From positions 1-20,531 of the IMG/VR virus record IMGVR_UViG_3300025093_000153: 20,531 bases of DNA; one strand, given 5' to 3'. The position numbers and the translations under genes were made by a program. Positions 12,765 through 19,083 of this stretch are shown in pieces. The notes below the pieces were generated by a model. That model saw nothing but the letters and a program-made list of their open reading frames with translations. It was not told where the DNA came from and searched no databases. Numbering within the stretch: position 1 is the first letter of the stretch; each line of letters starts with the position of its first letter. This DNA comes from a virus.

Positions 12765-14569
12765 TGTCTCTCGAAGGTAATTGTCATTTCTGTGCCAGAA
12801 GCAACTGTCAGCGCAATGGCTTGCTGGGCTTGTGTAATTCTTATGACTTGGTCTGCGTAGGCAGTCGTAGCTCCTGGCGCACCTGCTGAACCTGGAGAGC
12901 CTGCTTTACCAACCCAAGTAGACGGAGCCGCGCCCCCAGCACCACCGCTTGTAGCACCTGTTCCGTCGTTTCCAGCGCCGCCTGGGTTTCCAGGATTGCC
13001 TGGGTTTCCTGCTGTAGCGCCTGTGCCGTTTGCCCCTTGGTTTCCGTTAGAACCAGCATTACCAGGCGCTCCAGCGCTACCATTGTTATGACCGCTTCCA
13101 TTACTGCCTTGAGAGCCAGGGTTCCCGTTTGAACCTGGGTTACCAGAACTACCGCTAGCCCCATAGTTTCCGCGACCACCTCGTCCTCCGCGGCCACCAT
13201 CACCAGCGTTAGCCGCGCCATTTATTTTAAAAACCCCTTGTCCGCCGTTACCGTAGTTTCCATACCCAGGGGCGTTCCCATCGGGACTGCCTGTGTTACC
13301 GACAGCGCCATTTGCCGCATTGCTACTCGGTATACCGCCTCCATTGCCGCCGCCTCCGCGATTGCCCCGCGCGCCTCCAGCGCCTCCGTTTCCAGAAGTT
13401 CCAGGATTCCCAGAGCTTCCTGCGCCCCCTGGATTGCCAGCGTTCCCGCCAGCACCACCAGCACCGCCTGTACCAGAAGTGCCAGGATTTCCTGTGCCGC
13501 CAGGATTACCAGCCGAGCCGCCAGTTCCCCCATTTCCAACTACCCCTGGATTTCCTGCGCCTCCTGGATTTCCAGCAAGACCAGCATTTCCGCCAACCCC
13601 ACCTGGACCGCCGACTCCTCCTGGTCCACCTGCTCCACCAGCACCGCCCGCTCCCCCAGCGAAGGTATGATAACTACCAAAAGAAGAGCTAGCACCAGCC
13701 GCCCCATCCGCACCTGCGGCTCCAGTAGCGCCAGCCGCACCCTGAGCGCCCGTGTTGCCCGCCGTGCCGTCTGAGCCATCATTACCTGGGCTACCTGCAC
13801 CGCCACCAGTTCCAGGGTTTCCATCAGTGCCATTCGACCCTGGATTTCCAGGAGACCCTGCGGTATGACCGCTTCCTGGGTTGCCAGACGCTCCTTGGTT
13901 GCCGTTGCTTCCAGCGTTTCCATTGCCCCCAGCACCGCCGTTATTATGGCCACTGCCGCTTGCGCCCGTGTTTCCTGGGTTTCCATGATTGCCTACGCCA
14001 CCCGCACCGCCAGCCTGTTGGGGGGAGGAGTTTCCTCCTTGACCGCCGCCGCCACCGCTTGGCGCGGCTCCCCCTGGATTTCCAGCATTGCCAGGAGAAG
14101 TCTTGTAGGGCATGCCGCCCGCACCACCACCGCCACCACCGCCACGTCCTCGGTTGCCAGCGTTACCAGTAGCGCCAGAGTTTCCTGCATTACCTCGTGC
14201 GCCAGCGTTCCCTCCAGTACCAGACGTTCCTGGGTTGCCAGTAGCTCCTTGGTTTCCTGGGTTTCCCGCGCTTCCTCCTGCGCCGCCCACGCCATTTGTG
14301 CCGTCGTTACCTTGATTGCCAGGATTTCCAGGCGTCCCGCCTGCCCCACCTAAACCATTGCTTCCTGGGTTTCCTGAGTTACCTGGCGCGCCCTGACTGC
14401 CTTCAGCCCCAATGCTACCTGGACTGCCAGCACTTCCGTCTAAGCCTTTACCCCGAACAGTGACAACAGAAATACCTGGCGGCACATTGAATGTACCACT
14501 CGATGTAAATGTTTGCTGACCCCCAGGAAACAGGGGGTCTGCTCGCAGTGAGACCCCAAGTAACGGCAT
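12761..14569 (-). CDS. Collagen-like / glycine-rich Gly-X-Y repeat protein, probable adhesin
   Basis: This 602-aa protein has an N-terminal beta module at residues 17-40 (Q-Q-T-F-T-S-S-G-T-F-N-V-P-P-G, then S-V-V-T-V-R-G), common in glycine-rich phage fibre proteins. Gly-X-Y tracts follow. Residues 45-149 are an unbroken run of 35 triplets; further tracts lie at about 187-293, 305-412 and 465-570. They are separated by Gly-rich or aromatic interruptions (S-S-F-G-S-Y-H-T-F near 295). A C-terminal beta tail (570-602, Y-A-D-Q-V-I-R-I ... M-T-I-T-F-E-R-Q) closes the protein. Proline sits almost only in the Y position (about 30 G-X-P triplets, mostly G-N-P). The fold may be a collagen triple helix or a polyglycine-II bundle as in phage tip adhesins. 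Host recognition is inferred. The start overlaps the upstream stop as TAATG. Confidence 0.88.
   Translation of the reverse strand: MPLLGVSLRADPLFPGGQQTFTSSGTFNVPPGISVVTVRGKGLDGSAGSPGSIGAEGSQGAPGNSGNPGSNGLGGAGGTPGNPGNQGNDGTNGVGGAGGSAGNPGNQGATGNPGTSGTGGNAGARGNAGNSGATGNAGNRGRGGGGGGGAGGMPYKTSPGNAGNPGGAAPSGGGGGQGGNSSPQQAGGAGGVGNHGNPGNTGASGSGHNNGGAGGNGNAGSNGNQGASGNPGSGHTAGSPGNPGSNGTDGNPGTGGGAGSPGNDGSDGTAGNTGAQGAAGATGAAGADGAAGASSSFGSYHTFAGGAGGAGGAGGPGGVGGPGGVGGNAGLAGNPGGAGNPGVVGNGGTGGSAGNPGGTGNPGTSGTGGAGGAGGNAGNPGGAGSSGNPGTSGNGGAGGARGNRGGGGNGGGIPSSNAANGAVGNTGSPDGNAPGYGNYGNGGQGVFKINGAANAGDGGRGGRGGRGNYGASGSSGNPGSNGNPGSQGSNGSGHNNGSAGAPGNAGSNGNQGANGTGATAGNPGNPGNPGGAGNDGTGATSGGAGGAAPSTWVGKAGSPGSAGAPGATTAYADQVIRITQAQQAIALTVASGTEMTITFERQ
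12865..14437 (-). repeat. Gly-X-Y triplet repeat tracts of the collagen-like protein
   Basis: Four tracts of Gly-X-Y triplets make up most of the protein (residues about 45-568). A longer duplicated unit is also visible. G-S-G-H-N-N-G followed by G-N-A-G-S-N-G-N-Q-G-A occurs at about 205-227 and again at 491-513, near nucleotides 13889-13957 and 13031-13099. This points to internal duplication or recombination within the gene. Confidence 0.75.
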
Positions 14570-14895
14570 TACGACACCTTCAGAGCTAGTGTTACAAAAT
14601 CATCTGGTAAATCATTAACGTCTGTCACGTACTGACGGTGATAGTATCTGTCGGATTTATCGTCTGCTTCCCAGAGCAACCTGTCATAAACAAGAACAGG
14701 AGTGTCAGTAAAAATAATATCGTTGCCTTCTTCATCTTGAAACCATGTTGATAGTGCGGCCAACGTATCAGTTGGGTCTTGATAGTCTAGGTTCGTATAT
14801 GCAATCCCATTGCTATCAAGCCACTGCCTTATTGTCGCGCAAGCGGCTTGACCTATTTTCGCATATAGATGTACTTCGTCATAGCGAATAGTCAT
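14569..14895 (-). CDS. Small glutaredoxin-like fold protein, unknown function
   Basis: The ATG at 14895 lies one base after the fibre stop (TAA-C-ATG), giving 108 aa; the longer frame upstream is inside the fibre gene. The sequence follows a thioredoxin/glutaredoxin layout: a beta strand V-H-L-Y-A-K, a helix Q-A-A-C-A-T-I-R-Q-W-L-D-S-N-G-I, a strand Y-T-N-L-D-Y, a helix, then T-D-T-P-V-L-V-Y-D with a likely cis-Pro at residue 66. The usual C-P-Y-C is replaced by Q-A-A-C, so only the second cysteine (C19) remains and disulfide reductase activity is doubtful. A fibre-folding or assembly accessory is a plausible alternative, given its place between two fibre genes. The fold assignment is by pattern only. 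Confidence 0.62.
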   Translation of the reverse strand: MTIRYDEVHLYAKIGQAACATIRQWLDSNGIAYTNLDYQDPTDTLAALSTWFQDEEGNDIIFTDTPVLVYDRLLWEADDKSDRYYHRQYVTDVNDLPDDFVTLALKVS

Positions 14896-14896
14896 G

Positions 14897-16924
14897 TTAA
14901 GCCTCATAAAAAGATAGTGATACGTATATCGTAGTTGAGCCTTTAACCAAGAGTGCCGTATATATGGTCTCTTTGTTGGCGGCAGTTTGCACCGCAGGCT
15001 GTGTACTTGAACTGTTGTATTTGATACTGAAGCCCGTTGGGGCGGCAAAGGTAAATGTCCTGCCGCCTGTAGCATCCTGCTTTACAAAAATTGTCACCGT
15101 GCGCGCCGTGCCTGCTGGCAGTTCATCTGTATCAGGTAGCGTGACAGTGGTGTCGCCCGTCAGCGTGTAGCTGACATTGTTGGTTGCATCTGGAATAGTG
15201 ACAGAACCAGAGACGTTTGTGTTAGACGCCATAACTTCTTGGAAGTTTTCTAGCGTTACATCTGTTGCCTTATTGTTGTCAAAGTCTACGTCTCCAGACA
15301 TCGTGCCGCCAGCCAAAGGCAACTTAGCGGCAATGGCGTTGTTTGTCGTGCTGGCGAAGTTGCTGTCGTCATTAAGCGCGGCCGCTAACTCATTAAGAGT
15401 ATCGAGCGACGCAGGCGCGCTATCCACAAGGTTGGCAACCTCTGTGTCCACGTAACCTTTGGTAGCGGCATGACCTGTAGCTGTCGGTGTGGCGACTGTA
15501 ATATTGTTTGTTGTTGTCGCGCCCACGTCAGTCAGGGCTTGCAGTGTGAAGTTTGTTGGCGTGTATGAGGAGCCGACAAACATAGGAACCTGGTTTGCTG
15601 ACGGTGCAGTCGCCGCTACGTTTGCCAAGTCCTGTAGGTTGATGCTGGAAAAAGCCGCAGATGTCACCCAAGCGCTTCCGTTGTATACCTTGAGTTGGTC
15701 GTTTGTTGTGTCATACCAGAGGTCGCCCTCCCCAATATTAGCACCCGTGGGGGCAGATGCGCTGATGAAGTAAGTGTCAGCAAAATTGTTTACGTCTTGG
15801 AGGTTGGTATTGACGTTATTGATTGCAGTTAGCGCGCCATTCACATTGTTAATAGCTGTCACTGCACCAGCTACAGCAGTAACATTGGTGTCAATAGCGG
15901 CAACAGAGGTGACGTCTGAGTCTACAGCCGCAACTTTGTTGACGTTCGTAGCATTTGAATTGACCGCGTTAATTGCAGGGAGCGCACCAGCTACACTGTT
16001 TACATTTGCTATGTCGGTTGCGACTGCGCCAATCGTGTCTGAACCCGCCAAGTCTGTAGCGACAGTGCCTATGTCTGTAGCATCTCCAGCAACAGCAGTA
16101 ACACTGGATGAAATATTTGCGACTGCGTTTATGTTAGGAATAGCTCCTGCAACCGCACCGATGTTGTTTGAACCAGTGATGTCGGTGTTAATGTTTGTAA
16201 TTTCAGTAAGTTTGGCCTCGACGTTACTAACCTTAGTTATGTCAGTGGCTACGTTATTAACATCAGTAATCGAACCAGCAACAAGATTGACGTTTGCTAT
16301 AGCAGTAGCCACTGTCGTAACAGGGGCGTTGGTCGCGTAGTATTTGGCGGAATACTGACCTGAGTTACCTACAGTCCCAGACGTCTTGGTAGCCCAGTCT
16401 TTTGCTGAACCATCAGTAGTGTCCACGCCCGTACCGCCAATAGCCCAAGCCTTAGCAGAATACTCACTGCCTGTAACCGCACCATCCACTTTGTTAGCGT
16501 AGTCAGCAACCAAAGAGCCATTGATAATCTTTTGGAATTTTGACAGGTCTGGTGTCGCATTGCTCGATGTGTGCGCCACAGTACAGACAAAGGTGTCCTG
16601 GTTCTGGGTTACAATATCCAGAACCTTGTAAGCTGTGGATGTGGCGTATGCGCCACGTCCATTGAATATCTCTACGCCTGTTTCCACAAAAGCATTGCCT
16701 GTGCCAACACGGACTTCAAGTTTATTGTTGTCTGCGGCATCTACTTGGAATGTAAAAATAGTTGGGTCAAATAGACCGTCACTGCTTTTGAAGATATCTC
16801 CTAGCAATGCGCTGAGTTGGCGTCCACCAATCTCTGCGTTCTCCATATATGTATCGAGTACATGCTCTCCAGTATTAACTGAGACGAACCTAAGCTGTTC
16901 ACCTGTAGGACGTGTAATAGCCAT
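14897..16924 (-). CDS. Tail fibre protein with decapeptide-repeat shaft
   Basis: This 675-aa protein starts at an ATG with a strong GGGAGG ribosome binding site and TAATG overlap. Residues about 18-60 form an anchor-like module shared with the 515-aa tail protein (M-E-N-A-E-I-G-G, L-S-A-L-L-G-D-I-F, S-D-G-L-F). Residues about 141-198 carry Y-S-A-K-x-[W/Y]-A repeats common in marine phage fibres. Residues 202-377 are 17 ten-residue repeats. After them come a G-D-L-W-Y-D-T-T-N-D-Q-L-K-V-Y-N-G module (near 403), an A-T-K-G-Y-V-D-T-E-V-A-N-L segment with L-P-L-A-G-G-T-M-S-G-D-V-D-F, and a beta-rich C-terminal domain. No chaperone, lyase or esterase motif is seen. A receptor-binding fibre is the likely role. 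It lies between the portal group and the collagen-like gene. Confidence 0.85.
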   Translation of the reverse strand: MAITRPTGEQLRFVSVNTGEHVLDTYMENAEIGGRQLSALLGDIFKSSDGLFDPTIFTFQVDAADNNKLEVRVGTGNAFVETGVEIFNGRGAYATSTAYKVLDIVTQNQDTFVCTVAHTSSNATPDLSKFQKIINGSLVADYANKVDGAVTGSEYSAKAWAIGGTGVDTTDGSAKDWATKTSGTVGNSGQYSAKYYATNAPVTTVATAIANVNLVAGSITDVNNVATDITKVSNVEAKLTEITNINTDITGSNNIGAVAGAIPNINAVANISSSVTAVAGDATDIGTVATDLAGSDTIGAVATDIANVNSVAGALPAINAVNSNATNVNKVAAVDSDVTSVAAIDTNVTAVAGAVTAINNVNGALTAINNVNTNLQDVNNFADTYFISASAPTGANIGEGDLWYDTTNDQLKVYNGSAWVTSAAFSSINLQDLANVAATAPSANQVPMFVGSSYTPTNFTLQALTDVGATTTNNITVATPTATGHAATKGYVDTEVANLVDSAPASLDTLNELAAALNDDSNFASTTNNAIAAKLPLAGGTMSGDVDFDNNKATDVTLENFQEVMASNTNVSGSVTIPDATNNVSYTLTGDTTVTLPDTDELPAGTARTVTIFVKQDATGGRTFTFAAPTGFSIKYNSSSTQPAVQTAANKETIYTALLVKGSTTIYVSLSFYEA
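15779..16321 (-). repeat. Decapeptide repeat array in the tail fibre (17 units)
   Basis: From residue 202 to about 382 the fibre shows a regular ten-residue register, [V/I]-x-x-[V/I/A]-x-x-x-[hydrophobic]-x-x. Units start at 202, 212, 222, 232, 242, 255, 265, 275, 285, 298, 308, 318, 328, 338, 348, 358 and 368. Two units are stretched to 13 residues by G-S-N-N or G-S-D-T type insertions. The array looks like a fibre shaft. Similar V-T-T-V-A-G-I-type repeats occur in marine phage fibres (from memory). Confidence 0.8.
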
Positions 16925-17127
16925 TATAGCCTCCCTTTAAGATTGGTGACTTCTATCTCTAGCTCACGAACCCTTGCCTGTAGTTGCGCTATGATTTGGG
17001 CGTTGGTCGAACCCCACTCATGCTGGTTGTAGTTTGTTTGTTCAAAAACAGCCTTTACGTACTCCGCAGTTTTTACGGGTACATCGACTTCCAGTGCCTT
17101 GGCTTTATCGTTGAGAATGTCGGTCAT
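16924..17127 (-). CDS. Small coiled-coil protein (67 aa), unknown function
   Basis: The ATG lies one base after the portal TAA and has an AGGA ribosome binding site 5 bases upstream. The N-terminal half is charged (M-T-D-I-L-N-D-K-A-K-A-L). The C-terminal 30 residues form a heptad-like helix (I-I-A-Q-L-Q-A-R-V-R-E-L-E-I-E-V-T-N-L). There is no transmembrane segment. Its stop overlaps the fibre start. Short coiled-coil proteins near portal and fibre genes may act in fibre trimerisation or attachment, but this is not shown. Confidence 0.65.
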   Translation of the reverse strand: MTDILNDKAKALEVDVPVKTAEYVKAVFEQTNYNQHEWGSTNAQIIAQLQARVRELEIEVTNLKGRL

Positions 17128-17128
17128 C

Positions 17129-19048
17129 TTATCCTGCCTCTCTCATGGGAACCAAGTTCCCCTTAGAAACTTCGTTTTGAATTTGCTCGTTAGGCTGAAC
17201 AGATGCACCACGCATTTTCTCCATCATAGCCAACTGTTGGCTAGGGGTTGCGCCCTGCTGACGCTCCTCCTCAGAAATGCGGAACTGGTCTAGGTCTGAA
17301 ATGCCTAAAGCACGTATGGCTTCTTCTGCAATCTTGCCCATCTTGTATTCCATATTCAGCCCAGTCTGGGACATGATTTGCAACATATTCATCCACGTCT
17401 CAGCATTACGGGTTGGCTCCACGGGGAGCGTGCCGTCGATTACTAGGTAATCCACCTTGCCTTGCAGGTCGTTCTGGTTGAAGTCGATGTACCCATCGTT
17501 GACCATATCCGCCAACTGGCTTGGCATTTTATCTGGGTCAATCTTGATTGAGCCATCAATCTCTACTGCGTCTTGGATGTTGGATACCATCATCCGCACC
17601 ATGGGACGTATTGTTGTTGCAGAAATGACACGGCTAAGAACTCCTAGACGTTGTGAACCAAGTTGCGTGAGACGTTGAATCTCTGTTGCGGTCCTTACGT
17701 CTGGGGTCGGCATACCTTGTTGCGCGTCTGACGCGCTCGATACACGCTGTTTCAACTCAGACATAGCCGTAATGTCATTCCAGTGTCCGCGGGTTACGTC
17801 TGGGACTTGAGCAATATAGACACCATCTCCTGGCTTGGAACCAGGCATTGTTCTGACAACACCCCATGGGTTGCGGTCAATAAGGTCTGGAACCATAACT
17901 TGCGTCGGGTCTACAAAGATTAGATTGTTGAGCGCGGCCTGCACGTTGTCGATACGGCTACGGAGCAACCAAGTCGCAATGTCGTGCATTGGAAGCATCA
18001 GGTCATATAAAGACTGACCCCAAGTCTTATGGCTGTCATTGTAAAGACCGCCGACCACTACTGGGAACTGACGACCATACGGGTTAAGTTGCATGCGTAT
18101 ACATACATTCTCATCGAGAATAGTCATAACCATCCACACTTGGTCGATACTTGGTATTCCAATCTCGTGGCCAGAGAACCTTACCCAACACTCGTCGGTC
18201 ACACGCGCATCACCTAGAGTGAAGTAGGCATGGTCCATACGCTCACGTTGATTAGGGGCCGCTGGGTCAATGTTTAGACCTCGGCCTTCTTCTCTGTGCC
18301 AACGGTGCGCTTGCCAAGCATTACGAGGCGGCGCAATTCTGTGCCGAAGGGATGGGTGCTTGTCCAGCTTTGGATACAGCTTACTGCTGGTCAAGGTGTT
18401 GTATGACACATAGTCAGTAAACACTACATATTGCCAGTTCTCCCAATCACCCCACTGTACACGAGGGTCAGGAAACACACGTCTGGGGTCAAAGTTTACA
18501 ATACGGTTTTGGTTTTGCGCGGAGTCCCAAACAATCTTGGTTGGCGCAAACCCATAGCGTATCGAGTCCAGAAGCATTTGTGCAACCTTGGCTTCGCCCG
18601 CTGTCCTACGCATCTGACTGTGCAAGACGCGCTCTAATATACTGGATACTTTTCGACTTGAACGGTTGAGACCTTCAAGTTGGAACATCGGGTTACGGCC
18701 ACCAAGAGCCGCCATAAGATAGGTAAGCACTGTGTCCGCTACAGCACGAGTGTCAGCGATTACCGCTTTCTCACGAAACTGGGTTGCGTCTGGCGGCACG
18801 TATACATCGTGCGCTCTGTCTGCTTCCATCCAGTGGTCGTATCTTTTTTTGATTTTGTTATACGACATGTCTGAGCAAGACTTGACGTAATCCACAATAC
18901 GACGCTCCTCATCGTCTGTAAGGTCGTCGGATATATCCTCATAAGATGTCAGCTTCTCGGCAAGACGGGACAAATCAACGATTTGTCCGTCTGTCGGTGA
19001 GAAAGCGTAATCAGCACTATATAATTTTTCATCAGCCATGTTGAACAC
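17129..19048 (-). CDS. Portal protein
   Basis: This 639-aa protein matches the size and layout of podovirus portals. An N-terminal helical part carries D-E-E-R-R-I-V-D-Y-V-K-S-C. A long stem/wing region follows (R-A-V-A-D-T-V-L-T-Y-L-M-A-A-L-G-G and I-V-N-F-D-P-R-R-V-F-P-D-P), with clip/crown segments (L-N-P-Y-G-R-Q-F-P-V-V-V-G-G-L-Y-N-D and A-T-E-I-Q-R-L-T-Q-L-G-S-Q-R-L-G-V-L-S-R-V). The C-terminus is Gln/Glu rich. Two starts are possible: a GTG at 19048 with GAGG 4 bases upstream, or an ATG at 19039 with the same GAGG 13 bases away; I prefer the GTG. It lies 35 bases after terL, in the usual packaging order. The fibre and accessory block, not the scaffold, follows it. Confidence 0.85.
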   Translation of the reverse strand: MFNMADEKLYSADYAFSPTDGQIVDLSRLAEKLTSYEDISDDLTDDEERRIVDYVKSCSDMSYNKIKKRYDHWMEADRAHDVYVPPDATQFREKAVIADTRAVADTVLTYLMAALGGRNPMFQLEGLNRSSRKVSSILERVLHSQMRRTAGEAKVAQMLLDSIRYGFAPTKIVWDSAQNQNRIVNFDPRRVFPDPRVQWGDWENWQYVVFTDYVSYNTLTSSKLYPKLDKHPSLRHRIAPPRNAWQAHRWHREEGRGLNIDPAAPNQRERMDHAYFTLGDARVTDECWVRFSGHEIGIPSIDQVWMVMTILDENVCIRMQLNPYGRQFPVVVGGLYNDSHKTWGQSLYDLMLPMHDIATWLLRSRIDNVQAALNNLIFVDPTQVMVPDLIDRNPWGVVRTMPGSKPGDGVYIAQVPDVTRGHWNDITAMSELKQRVSSASDAQQGMPTPDVRTATEIQRLTQLGSQRLGVLSRVISATTIRPMVRMMVSNIQDAVEIDGSIKIDPDKMPSQLADMVNDGYIDFNQNDLQGKVDYLVIDGTLPVEPTRNAETWMNMLQIMSQTGLNMEYKMGKIAEEAIRALGISDLDQFRISEEERQQGATPSQQLAMMEKMRGASVQPNEQIQNEVSKGNLVPMREAG

Positions 19049-19083
19049 TTTGCCTCAAAAGTTAGATTTGGTCGTCCCGACGT
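19049..19083. other. Short terL-portal gap carrying a GGTCGTCCCG copy
   Basis: The 35 bases between terL and the portal gene contain GGTCGTCCCG at 19070-19079, the same ten bases as one arm of the terminase hairpin, followed by ACG. On the minus strand they also hold the portal ribosome binding site (GAGG, 19053-19056). Only a 4-bp stem (GTCG/CGAC) can form here and no T-run follows, so it is not a terminator. Confidence 0.4.

Noticed and set aside
13293-13670. Proline-rich plus-strand ORF (125 aa)
   Set aside because: It is the antisense reading of the Gly-rich triplet gene; the Pro-rich pattern is a mirror of glycine codons and has no ribosome binding site or matching context.
12865-14437. 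CRISPR-like or tandem-repeat array
   Set aside because: Repetition is due to Gly-X-Y codons; there are no constant repeats with unique equal-length spacers.
14896-15075. N-terminal extension of the glutaredoxin-like gene
   Set aside because: The extra 60 residues lie in another frame of the fibre gene; the ATG directly after the fibre stop explains the true start.
15774-16340. Plus-strand 188-aa Ala/Thr/Val-rich ORF
   Set aside because: Antisense shadow of the decapeptide repeat; all supported genes are on the minus strand and the minus-strand frame has fibre features.
19049-19083. Terminator between terL and portal
   Set aside because: Only a 4-bp stem can form and there is no T-run.
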